Shown piece after piece: positions 1 through 7,216 of a stretch of DNA of 45,011 nt (the first letter of the stretch is position 1; every line of letters starts with the position of its first letter). The DNA is from Candidatus Aegiribacteria sp. Its GTDB lineage: Bacteria > Fermentibacterota > Fermentibacteria > Fermentibacterales > JCC-6. Location: the NCBI GenBank assembly GCA_013138965.1, contig WTBT01000044.1:1-45011 (forward strand), written 5' to 3'. The notes under the pieces are model-generated. The model saw only the letters and a list, made by a program, of their open reading frames with translations. It was not told the origin of the DNA and ran no database searches. A program made the position numbers and the translations under genes.

Positions 1-45
1 GAGCAGAAGATTCTCACAGCTGAGATAGAATGCTCGGAGATTTGA
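1..45 (+). CDS. C-terminal end of an upstream gene (partial)
   Basis: Frame 1 is open from the left edge and stops at TGA 43-45, leaving only 14 codons (ending ECSEI). It lies immediately before the mvhD/hdrA operon and in the same direction, so it may be the tail of another operon member. There is too little sequence to identify it. Confidence 0.3.
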   Translation, partial: EQKILTAEIECSEI

Positions 46-57
46 GGAGAATACTGG

Positions 58-159
58 ATGTATTTAACGATAATATGCGGGCATTATAGCCAGCTGTGTG
101 GGTTTTATGCCAATGTTTCATTGTCGGACAGCCTCCTAGCAGCCTGGCAGTTACGATAA
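58..159 (+). CDS. Possible 33-aa leader ORF coupled to mvhD
   Basis: An ATG at 58 sits 8 nt after a GGAG ribosome-binding site (46-49). The ORF ends with TAA at 157-159, whose last base is the A of the mvhD ATG (TAATG overlap). mvhD has no convincing Shine-Dalgarno of its own at that start, so translation coupled from this ORF would explain the arrangement. The peptide has two Cys and no family I recognise. It could instead be a chance ORF. Confidence 0.3.
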   Translation: MYLTIICGHYSQLCGFYANVSLSDSLLAAWQLR

Positions 160-581
160 TGGAAGATTTCGAGCCACGTATCATAGGGTTTCTCTGTAAC
201 TGGTGTTCCTATGCGGGAGCAGACCTTGCCGGTACAAGCAGGCTGAAAATGCCCCCGAACCTGGTTCCAATAAAGGTCATGTGTTCAAGCAGGGTTGACC
301 CTGAAATGGTGACGGATGCCTTCCTCCGCGGTGCGGACGGCGTGCTTATCGCCGGATGTCACCCGGGCGACTGCCATTACGACAAGGGAAATTATTATGC
401 AAGACGGAGATTCGCGGTACTGAAGAAGGTAGTCGAAAGCCTGGGTCTTGAAGCGGACAGGCTCCGTCTCTCCTGGATTTCCGCCTCCGAGGGAGCCCGG
501 TTTCAGGAGGTCGTGGAGGAGTTCACCGAAAAGATAAGGAAGATGGGCCCGAATCCTACAGGGAAGGAAACACTTCTATAG
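159..581 (+). CDS. mvhD: MvhD-type hydrogenase/heterodisulfide reductase iron-sulfur subunit
   Basis: Reads as a 140-aa protein of the MvhD/FrhD family, the small [2Fe-2S] subunit that passes electrons between an electron-donating enzyme and HdrA in flavin-based bifurcating complexes. The expected cysteines are visible: C13 and C16 (FLCNWC), C42 (VMCSSR), and C67/C72 (GCHPGDC). An in-frame ATG at 96 would add 21 residues, but the ATG at 159 starts right at the conserved region and overlaps the stop of a preceding small ORF, so it is preferred. The stop TAG (579-581) overlaps the GTG of the next gene by one base. The next gene is HdrA-like, which supports the assignment. Family is clear; the electron donor is not shown. 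Confidence 0.88.
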   Translation: MEDFEPRIIGFLCNWCSYAGADLAGTSRLKMPPNLVPIKVMCSSRVDPEMVTDAFLRGADGVLIAGCHPGDCHYDKGNYYARRRFAVLKKVVESLGLEADRLRLSWISASEGARFQEVVEEFTEKIRKMGPNPTGKETLL

Positions 582-1861
582 TGGCTGCCGACGTCCTCGT
601 TATAGGGGCCGGCGTCGCTGGGATGAAGGCATCTCTCCTTCTCGCCTCGGCCGGAAGGCGAGTTCATCTGATCGAGAACTCTTCCATAATCGGCGGCAGG
701 CTCATCCGCTGTGAGGACATATTCCCCGCGATGGAATGTGCCACCTGCATGGTATCACCCATGCAACAAGACGTTCTCCGAAACGATCTCATCAATGTAG
801 TTACACTGGGGGATATACTCTCCATTGAGGGTTCAATCGGAAACTTCCGTGTAAAGATACGCAAGAGGGCTTCATGCGTAGACCCCGTGGCATGCATCGG
901 TTGCGCTGAATGCTGGAATGCCTGCCCGGTCGAGATCAACAATGAATTCGAAGAGAACCTGTCGAAAAGAAAAGCCATCTCCATTCCCTGCGCCGGAGCC
1001 CTTCCCAATGTTCCCTGGATAGACAGGGAAAACTGTCTCAGGTGGAACGGCGATGAAAACTGCAGCCTGTGCGCTGAAGCGTGCGTTTTCGCTGCGGTAG
1101 ATTATTCGGAGGTGGATTCGGAGTTTGAAATAACCGTATCCAACATAATACTGTCGACAGGTTATCAGCCTACTCACGGAGAAGTCTTCGAGAAATATCA
1201 GTGGGGGATCTGCCCGGGGGTTTTCACCGCGTCGGAATTCGAGCGGTACTACTCCTCAAACGGACCCACATCCGGGGAACTGGTAACAAAGGATGGGCTG
1301 AAACCTGAGTCAGCGGCGATAATTGTTCACGCATGCGGAACAGGCAGTCACTCAAATATCAATACAATGTATTCTCTAAAATTCCTTCATTACCTGATGG
1401 AAAAGCTCCCGGATATTCGACCTGTGGTGTTTCTTGATGCTTCATACTCACCCGATGCCCTTGAGGACAGGCACCATCTGAAATGGCGGAATGTTGAAGC
1501 TGATGTAATTCTTTACACTCAGATTCCTGAGGTGAATAAGGTCGGTGACGGTAAGAGCCTGAGTATTACCTGCAGCACGGCTGAAGGCAGCTTCCAGGCG
1601 GAAACTGACCTGCTCGTGCTTGGCACATCAATGCTGCCTTCAACCGGAACTTCGAAATTCATCAAGCTGCTTGGCATTGAGTGCAGCGATGAAGGATACG
1701 TCACAAAACCTGAACCCGGGCTTTCATCAGTAATGACCACTGTCCCGGGTATATTCGCCGCGGGATGCACCGGTGGTCCACTGGACATAGCCTCTTCTGT
1801 CACTGAAGCCGCTGCCGCGGTCGGCAGAGTGCTGGCGGATGCAAACAGGGGAGAAAAATGA
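581..1861 (+). CDS. hdrA: HdrA-like FAD/iron-sulfur oxidoreductase subunit (first copy)
   Basis: 426 aa, GTG start overlapping the mvhD stop. An FAD-binding Rossmann motif (GAGVAG, residues 9-14) is followed by the HdrA-type MECATCM cysteine pair (C53, C56), then a ferredoxin-like cluster motif CIGCAECWNACP near residue 103 and a second Cys group (CSLCAEACV). The C-terminal half carries the conserved pyridine-nucleotide-oxidoreductase signature ending in GIFAAGC. It lacks the N-terminal Cys domain of canonical HdrA, which is instead present on the next gene. Its stop overlaps that gene's ATG (ATGA), implying stoichiometric synthesis. In HdrA families this subunit carries the bifurcating FAD; whether this copy bifurcates is inference. 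Confidence 0.85.
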   Translation: MAADVLVIGAGVAGMKASLLLASAGRRVHLIENSSIIGGRLIRCEDIFPAMECATCMVSPMQQDVLRNDLINVVTLGDILSIEGSIGNFRVKIRKRASCVDPVACIGCAECWNACPVEINNEFEENLSKRKAISIPCAGALPNVPWIDRENCLRWNGDENCSLCAEACVFAAVDYSEVDSEFEITVSNIILSTGYQPTHGEVFEKYQWGICPGVFTASEFERYYSSNGPTSGELVTKDGLKPESAAIIVHACGTGSHSNINTMYSLKFLHYLMEKLPDIRPVVFLDASYSPDALEDRHHLKWRNVEADVILYTQIPEVNKVGDGKSLSITCSTAEGSFQAETDLLVLGTSMLPSTGTSKFIKLLGIECSDEGYVTKPEPGLSSVMTTVPGIFAAGCTGGPLDIASSVTEAAAAVGRVLADANRGEK

Positions 1862-3060
1862 GAACCGGCGTTTTTGTCTGCAGCTGCGGGCCTAATATCG
1901 GTGACAGGATCGATATCGAGAAGATCGCTGAAGAGGTTTCAAAGATCGAGGGTGTAGTGCTGGCGGAAACCCACGGTTTGCTATGCTCCCCTGACGGGAA
2001 AAAGTACCTGGCATCTAAAATAGAGGGAAACAAACTGGAAAGAGTGGTCATAGCAGCATGTTCTCCACGGGAGCACGAGGAAACCTTCATGAAAGTCTGC
2101 GAGACGGCCGAACTCAACCCTTTCATGATGCAGATGGCGAACATTCGTGAGCAGGTGGCATGGGTAACGCCCGACAGAAATTCCGCGACACAAAAGGCTC
2201 TCAGACTTGTACGGGGTGCCATAAACAGGATCATCCGCCATAAACCCCTGGAGAAGACAAGCATTGTCTGTAATCCCGAAGTTGTAATAATAGGAGGCGG
2301 AGTCGCGGGTATGTCTGTTGCTCTTGTCCTTGCGAATGCGGATAGAAAGATAACGATAATTGAAAGAAGCGCTTCTCTCGGCGGCTATCCGGCGAATGAA
2401 AAACTTGTGGAACATCTTGCGGAAAAAGTGGCAGAGCGTAGCGAGATCACGGTCATAACCGGACGTGAACCGGTGGAGATCGTTGGTTTCTTCGGAAACT
2501 TCATTATTAACCTCGACGAAGATGCTGATGAGATAAAGGCTGGATCAATAGTTCTCGCCACCGGGCGCTCAGTGGATGAAAGCGGCAGAGCCGTCTCTCC
2601 TGAAGGATTCAGGGAAATCACGGAAATGCTTGGAATCTCGGCTGATGAGAATGCTTTCCCGAACCGTGAACATGTTTCCCTCGCGCCGGTATCGACTTTG
2701 ATTGACGGTGTATACGTAACCGGATGTGCCGGAGGGCTCTGCAGCCTGACAGAGGCTGTATCCCGCTCGGAGGCGGTGGCGGGTACTATCCTCTCCTCCC
2801 TCATACCCGGCAGGGAAGTCGAAACCGAACCGAAAACGTCCGTTATTTCAGAAACACTCTGCCGCGGATGTAAGACCTGTCTGGAAGTCTGCGGTTACGG
2901 AGCGATTTCCTTCGATGAGGAAAGGCTGGTCTGTACTGTAAACAGCGTCCTGTGCAAAGGATGCGGCAACTGCGCAGGAGCGTGCCCCTCCGGAGCTGTC
3001 AAGGCGCAGCATTTCACACCGGATCAGATCCGCTACCAGATGGCGGGGCTTCTGAGATGA
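1858..3060 (+). CDS. hdrA: HdrA-like FAD/iron-sulfur oxidoreductase subunit (second copy)
   Basis: 400 aa. The N-terminal HdrA domain is present: FVCSCG (C8, C10) and CSPREHEETF near residue 69. A second FAD motif, GGGVAG, follows at about 146-151. The Cys-containing segment that normally follows the first FAD loop (as ECATC in the preceding gene) is missing, so the FAD domain is shortened. The C-terminus has two ferredoxin motifs, CRGCKTCLEVC and CKGCGNCAGAC. The two HdrA-like proteins therefore appear to share out the features of one canonical HdrA. ATG overlaps the preceding stop, and the stop overlaps the next ATG. Confidence 0.85.
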   Translation: MRTGVFVCSCGPNIGDRIDIEKIAEEVSKIEGVVLAETHGLLCSPDGKKYLASKIEGNKLERVVIAACSPREHEETFMKVCETAELNPFMMQMANIREQVAWVTPDRNSATQKALRLVRGAINRIIRHKPLEKTSIVCNPEVVIIGGGVAGMSVALVLANADRKITIIERSASLGGYPANEKLVEHLAEKVAERSEITVITGREPVEIVGFFGNFIINLDEDADEIKAGSIVLATGRSVDESGRAVSPEGFREITEMLGISADENAFPNREHVSLAPVSTLIDGVYVTGCAGGLCSLTEAVSRSEAVAGTILSSLIPGREVETEPKTSVISETLCRGCKTCLEVCGYGAISFDEERLVCTVNSVLCKGCGNCAGACPSGAVKAQHFTPDQIRYQMAGLLR

Positions 3061-4088
3061 ACTCCATATTGATGGATTTGCTCGAAAAAGCACTGGTCAG
3101 TGGTATTGTCAGTTCAGTGATGGTTCCATCCCGAGGACCTGATAATTCTTTTCCATGGACTCTGGTAACTGATGTATCCGCCCTGAACCGTGTTGAACCT
3201 GTTCCTCCTGTCATGTCCGTTCATGGAGCAAAAGCGCTGGCTTCCTTCACCCAGTCCATGCCGGAGGGAAAGCTGCTGGCTGTTATGCGTCCATGTGAGG
3301 CCAGGGCTGCAATAGAGCTTTCAAAACTTGAACAGATCGATCTCGGCAACATCATCCTTCTCACTATGGACTGCCCGGGTGCCGTACCCCTTAAGGAGTA
3401 CGGTGAGGATGGTACTATGGAACCGGACATTAACCGCCCGGAAACCCTTCGCCCCCTCTGCAGGCAATGCACTGAATTCACCTCAGCGGGGGATCTGTGC
3501 CTGGCCATGCATGGAGGACTCCGTACGGTAATTCCCCTGACGTCCGGGGGGCAGGAACTCCTGGATTCTCTTGGAATGAAGGCGGAATCGGACACATCGC
3601 AATGGAAGGAATGGGCGAACGCCCTCAGAGGCGAACGGGAAAAAGTCAGGGCCGAAAGTACAGAGAAGTTGAAGGAGACGTACAGTGGCCTTCAGGGTCT
3701 GGTCGAGGTTTTCAGCGGATGCATCTCCTGCCGCAGCTGCAGAACAGTATGCCCGATCTGTTACTGCAGACTCTGCTTCATCGATATGAAAGACAGGCGT
3801 TCTCCGGCTTCCGCGCACCTTGAACGTTCCCGTAACAGTGGAGCGGCAAGGCTTATGTCCAATACACTTCTCTTTCATATCGGCAGAATGGCACACATGA
3901 GCCTTTCATGCGTATCGTGCGGAATGTGCGAGGATGCCTGCCCTTCCGACATTCCAACAGGCAGGCTCGTCAGTATGGTTTCCGGTAACACCACGGAGCT
4001 TTTCAGCTACAGCGCCGGAAGGAATCCAGAGGACCCTCTTCCCCTGAATACTTACCAACTGGAAGAACTTCATGAATACGAAGATTAG
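3057..4088 (+). CDS. FrhB/FdhB-like iron-sulfur flavoprotein (first copy)
   Basis: 343 aa, starting at the ATG that overlaps the preceding TGA (3057-3060). It resembles the beta subunit of F420-reducing hydrogenase / formate dehydrogenase: the MRPCEARAAIE and MDCPGAVP segments and CRQCTEF belong to the FrhB/FdhB flavin domain. The C-terminal third has a dense cysteine block (CISCRSCRTVCPICYCRLC) and a ferredoxin motif CVSCGMCEDACP. In HdrA-containing systems such subunits often bring in electrons from formate, NAD(P)H or F420. Substrate cannot be read from sequence. The next gene is a paralogue of the same layout. Confidence 0.8.
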   Translation: MNSILMDLLEKALVSGIVSSVMVPSRGPDNSFPWTLVTDVSALNRVEPVPPVMSVHGAKALASFTQSMPEGKLLAVMRPCEARAAIELSKLEQIDLGNIILLTMDCPGAVPLKEYGEDGTMEPDINRPETLRPLCRQCTEFTSAGDLCLAMHGGLRTVIPLTSGGQELLDSLGMKAESDTSQWKEWANALRGEREKVRAESTEKLKETYSGLQGLVEVFSGCISCRSCRTVCPICYCRLCFIDMKDRRSPASAHLERSRNSGAARLMSNTLLFHIGRMAHMSLSCVSCGMCEDACPSDIPTGRLVSMVSGNTTELFSYSAGRNPEDPLPLNTYQLEELHEYED

Positions 4089-4108
4089 CAATTCCCAGGA
4101 GGTGGATT

Positions 4109-5200
4109 TTGGTTGAGAACAGCGTACTGATATCCGAATCATCAACCCGGGATACTCTGATACATTTACTTGCCAGACTTCTTCAAAACGGGGAGGTTGA
4201 TTCAGTTTTCGCCCTCCGCGGAACCAGCCAGGAGGGTAGATACTGCTATTCCCTGATAACCGACCCTTCCCTGCTAAACGAAATTCTTCCCTTCCATCCT
4301 GTTATGCCGGTACAGGGGGCTCGAGCTCTTTCGGAACTTACCATTACCGAACCATTCGACAGGCCGGTTGCCGCACTTCTTAGGCCCTGCGAGATAAGGG
4401 CTTTCGTAGAGAACGTGAAGCAGTCTCAGGGAAGCCTTGAGAATATCTTCATAATCAGCTGCACATGCCCCGGCGTGATACCGGCATCGAGATTGCTCAG
4501 GGAAGACCGGGAAGAGGTTCAAAGGAACCTTCCTGCCAATATCAGAAACGCATGCAGGACATGTACCGAATTCATTCCCGGCACACAGGCCGATATGACT
4601 GTTCTTATTGCTTCGGATGAACCCCAGAACAGTACTGTCATTTATCTGCATACGGAAAAGGCTGTCGAAATTGCTGAGATACTCGATTCATGCACGCTCG
4701 AAACAGGCAAACCTCCCGCTGAACTCACATCCGGAATTCTTGAAACAAGGAAAAAAGCTCTGAAGGATCTGATGAGAGAGATGAAAGCACCCGGGGATGG
4801 ACTGCAATCACTGGTATCGCTTTTCTCAGCCTGCATAGGATGCCGCGGATGCAGGGAAGCCTGTCCTTTATGCGGCTGCGTTCTCTGCGATTATGAAACC
4901 GCACGTACCCTGCATTCACCTGAACTGGTCCGGGCCGAAGCGAAGCGGAAAGGATCACTCAGGGTACCGGCGGGAACCCTCCAGTTCCAGCTTGGCAGGC
5001 TTATGCATATCGCGCCTTTATGTACAGCGTGCGGCCAGTGCAGCGATGTATGCCCTGTGGATATTCCCGTATCTGATGTTTTTATCAGAGCGGCTAACCT
5101 GGTTCAGGAATCACTTAACTACTCCCCCGGCAGAGATACCGATGATACCCCCCCGATGGCAACCTTCGCGGAGAAGGAACTACTGGACATAACCGACTGA
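4109..5200 (+). CDS. FrhB/FdhB-like iron-sulfur flavoprotein (second copy)
   Basis: 363 aa, paralogous to the preceding gene over its whole length: LLRPCEIRAFVE, SCTCPGVIP, CRTCTEF, then CIGCRGCREACPLCGC and CTACGQCSDVCP. The start is TTG at 4109 behind a strong AGGAGG (4097-4102). Both paralogues end in a similar YS.GR..D....T segment, so this one is complete even though the stop (5198-5200) is one base from a convergent transposase ORF. Two FrhB-like subunits in one operon suggest a heterodimer or two electron entry points (inference). Confidence 0.8.
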   Translation: MVENSVLISESSTRDTLIHLLARLLQNGEVDSVFALRGTSQEGRYCYSLITDPSLLNEILPFHPVMPVQGARALSELTITEPFDRPVAALLRPCEIRAFVENVKQSQGSLENIFIISCTCPGVIPASRLLREDREEVQRNLPANIRNACRTCTEFIPGTQADMTVLIASDEPQNSTVIYLHTEKAVEIAEILDSCTLETGKPPAELTSGILETRKKALKDLMREMKAPGDGLQSLVSLFSACIGCRGCREACPLCGCVLCDYETARTLHSPELVRAEAKRKGSLRVPAGTLQFQLGRLMHIAPLCTACGQCSDVCPVDIPVSDVFIRAANLVQESLNYSPGRDTDDTPPMATFAEKELLDITD

Positions 5201-5201
5201 T

Positions 5202-5486
5202 CTATTCCCTGTCGGTTTGCTCCGATTTTTTGAGCCACTCGTTCTCAACCTTGAGACGACCGATTTCCTCGTAAAGACGAGTCTTATCGTCTTCATCAGC
5301 CCGTTTCTCTCGCTTCCGCTTGTCGGAGAATATCCCTGACATTTCCTCAAGAAGCTGTTTCTTCCAGGCTCTGATTTGGTTAGGGTGAACCTCATAATTG
5401 GAAGCAAGCTCTGATAATGTTTTCTCGCCTTTGAGCGCCTCAAGGGCAACTCTGACCTTGAAGTCCGCACTGTAACTCTTTCGCAT
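5202..5486 (-). CDS. Orphan IS3-family OrfA transposase subunit
   Basis: 94 aa, close to full length for IS3 OrfA. The N-terminal helix-turn-helix ([20 protein letters not shown], then [15 protein letters not shown]) and the leucine-zipper-like tail ([13 protein letters not shown]) are typical. The catalytic OrfB that should follow on the same strand is absent: OrfA's stop lies one base from the stop of the convergent FrhB-like gene. The element is therefore a non-autonomous remnant. I could not identify terminal inverted repeats with confidence. Confidence 0.85.
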   Translation of the reverse strand: MRKSYSADFKVRVALEALKGEKTLSELASNYEVHPNQIRAWKKQLLEEMSGIFSDKRKREKRADEDDKTRLYEEIGRLKVENEWLKKSEQTDRE

Positions 5487-5848
5487 GGATCTACTTTCTG
5501 CGCTGTTTCCATAACACAGGCAAATCCACCTTATTCACCTCTCCAGATTTTCCAGACCATTATAGATACGCATGAATCCCCAGATCCAAAGCAATATCTG
5601 ATTCAAACGAATCTCGGTCTCCGCTACATTAACAGAGTAAGTCAAGTCGCTAAAAGGCAAGTTTCCAATGAAAAGGCGGGGCACATACCCCGTCTTTTCA
5701 TCCAGTGCAACTGATTAAATATGCCGGGAACAAATCCATACTTAAATGGTATATTTTTAGGTTTCATCTCTCTATCGATAATTTGTATTAAAAATCAAAG
5801 GATAAAGCTTTTCAAAAGAGAAATACCAAAAACGGAGGAAAGAGCCAA
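5487..5848. other. Intergenic region before the metal-efflux operon
   Basis: 362 bases with no recognised gene. It holds upstream sequence of the IS3 remnant and a strong hairpin at 5671-5698. An open minus-strand frame without ATG (5535-5714) encodes a hydrophobic peptide I cannot assign. The efflux-operon promoter must lie in the AT-rich 5740-5830 part, but no clear -35/-10 pair stands out. AGGA (5837-5840) serves as ribosome-binding site for the next gene. Confidence 0.4.
5671..5698. terminator. Terminator-like hairpin
   Basis: An 11-bp stem: AAAAGGCGGGG (5671-5681) pairs with CCCCGTCTTTT (5688-5698) with one G-T wobble, across a 6-nt loop. The A-run/T-run flanks make it look like a Rho-independent terminator that could work in either direction. 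It lies between the IS3 remnant and the efflux operon, insulating the latter from upstream reading. Confidence 0.5.
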
Positions 5849-7216
5849 ATGAAAAGAGTCATTTCTTACTGGGTTCCCGTCACTTCGATATTCGCATTGA
5901 TTTTGCTGGTCTCATTCACAATTGCAGGTTGTCATGATTCGGCGGCAGAGTATCTTCACGTGGAGGAATCCACCGGGTGTAGTACAGATGACGGTCATGA
6001 CCATGGAACAGTAGAAGCTCATGTTGAACTTGAAGAAGATCATGTATGCCATGATCACGAAGCTGATGGGGTTCATTCCGACATTGAAGACGATCACGAT
6101 GGGCATGACCATGAAGCCGAGTCATGCAATGAAAATCATGACCAGGAAGAAGCGGTCAAGCTTGTTTTGTCCCGGCGCAACCTTGATGCGGCAGGTATCG
6201 AACTGGCTGTAGCCGGCCCTGGAAGTGTTGATCAGCACACTCAGCTTTTTGGTGAGATTTCTTTGAACAATGACCGGATGTCTCATATTGTTCCGCCGGT
6301 TGCAGGTATTGTTGAAGAGATCAGAGTTCAGATCGGGGATCAGGTGCGGGCAGGAGATGTGCTGGCTGTTCTTTCCAGCAGGGATCTTGCCGAGGCACGA
6401 ACCGAGTACCTCCGTGCCCGGGAGAAACGTACCTTGGCTTCCACCATATACAGTAATCAGCAGGAACTCTATGATAATGCTTTTCTTTCAGAGCAGGATT
6501 ATCTGATTTCCAGACAGGAGTATACAGACGCAAATATTGGGTTTCAAGCTGCAAGACATACACTGAACAATCTTGGTCTCAGTGATTCCGAAATAAATTC
6601 ACTAAGCAGCGGTGGTTTACTTACTCGTCAGGAACTCAGAGCCCCGATCAGTGGCACAGTGGTCCACCTTGATTTCGACCCGGGAGAAATTGTTGGAAAC
6701 GATGTTACTGTATTAACAGTAGCAGATCTCAGTTCAGTCTGGGTTGATCTTGATGTTTTGCAGACAGATCTGGGCTCAGTCCGGGCAGGGCAGAGTCTTA
6801 CTGTTTCAGCGTCGGAAATTGATATTCCTGAAGCGACAACCTCTCTTGATTTTGTTTCCCCGGTTATTGACAGATCCACCCGCACAGCCAGAGCCCGGGC
6901 AGAATTGCCCAACCCTCACGGACACTGGATGCCGGGACTTTTTGTAACAGCCCATGTGGCTTCCACACAATCAGAAGCTCCTGTCGTTGTTCACAAGGAA
7001 TCAGTGCAGTCACTTGATGGTGAAACCGTTGTATTTGTTCCTCTGGGAGATGCATTTGAAACGCTGCCAGTTGTGCTGGGTCGTTCCAACAGAACCCATG
7101 TTGAGATAGAGGCGGGTCTCAGGCAGGGTGATCGGTACGTATCAAAGGGTGCTTTCGCACTGAAGGCAGAAATGGTTACAAGCGGCCTCGACAGTCATGC
7201 AGGGCATGGTCACTGA
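5849..7216 (+). CDS. CzcB/CusB-type RND efflux periplasmic adaptor, His-rich lipoprotein
   Basis: 455 aa membrane-fusion protein linking an inner-membrane RND pump to an outer-membrane channel for heavy-metal export. A lipoprotein signal ends in TIAGC (C28). Residues about 48-110 form a His/Asp/Glu/Cys-rich stretch with repeated DHDH- and GHDHE-like units, probably metal binding, and the C-terminus is again His-rich (HAGHGH). The barrel-sandwich half-motifs are visible (VPPVAGIVEEIRVQIGDQV and LRAPISGTVVHLDFDPGEIV), with a coiled-coil hairpin between. Start has AGGA 8 nt upstream. The stop TGA overlaps the ATG of the RND pump gene. No outer-membrane factor gene is present nearby. Confidence 0.9.
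   Translation: MKRVISYWVPVTSIFALILLVSFTIAGCHDSAAEYLHVEESTGCSTDDGHDHGTVEAHVELEEDHVCHDHEADGVHSDIEDDHDGHDHEAESCNENHDQEEAVKLVLSRRNLDAAGIELAVAGPGSVDQHTQLFGEISLNNDRMSHIVPPVAGIVEEIRVQIGDQVRAGDVLAVLSSRDLAEARTEYLRAREKRTLASTIYSNQQELYDNAFLSEQDYLISRQEYTDANIGFQAARHTLNNLGLSDSEINSLSSGGLLTRQELRAPISGTVVHLDFDPGEIVGNDVTVLTVADLSSVWVDLDVLQTDLGSVRAGQSLTVSASEIDIPEATTSLDFVSPVIDRSTRTARARAELPNPHGHWMPGLFVTAHVASTQSEAPVVVHKESVQSLDGETVVFVPLGDAFETLPVVLGRSNRTHVEIEAGLRQGDRYVSKGAFALKAEMVTSGLDSHAGHGH

Noticed and set aside
664-3595. Long antisense ORFs opposite the hdr/frh genes
   Set aside because: They lie wholly opposite strongly supported iron-sulfur genes and show no family motifs or ribosome-binding sites.
5535-5714. 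RRM (RNA-binding) fragment suggested by RLFIGNLPF on the minus strand
   Set aside because: Only that short motif fits; the following residues are hydrophobic and unlike an RRM, and the frame has no good start.
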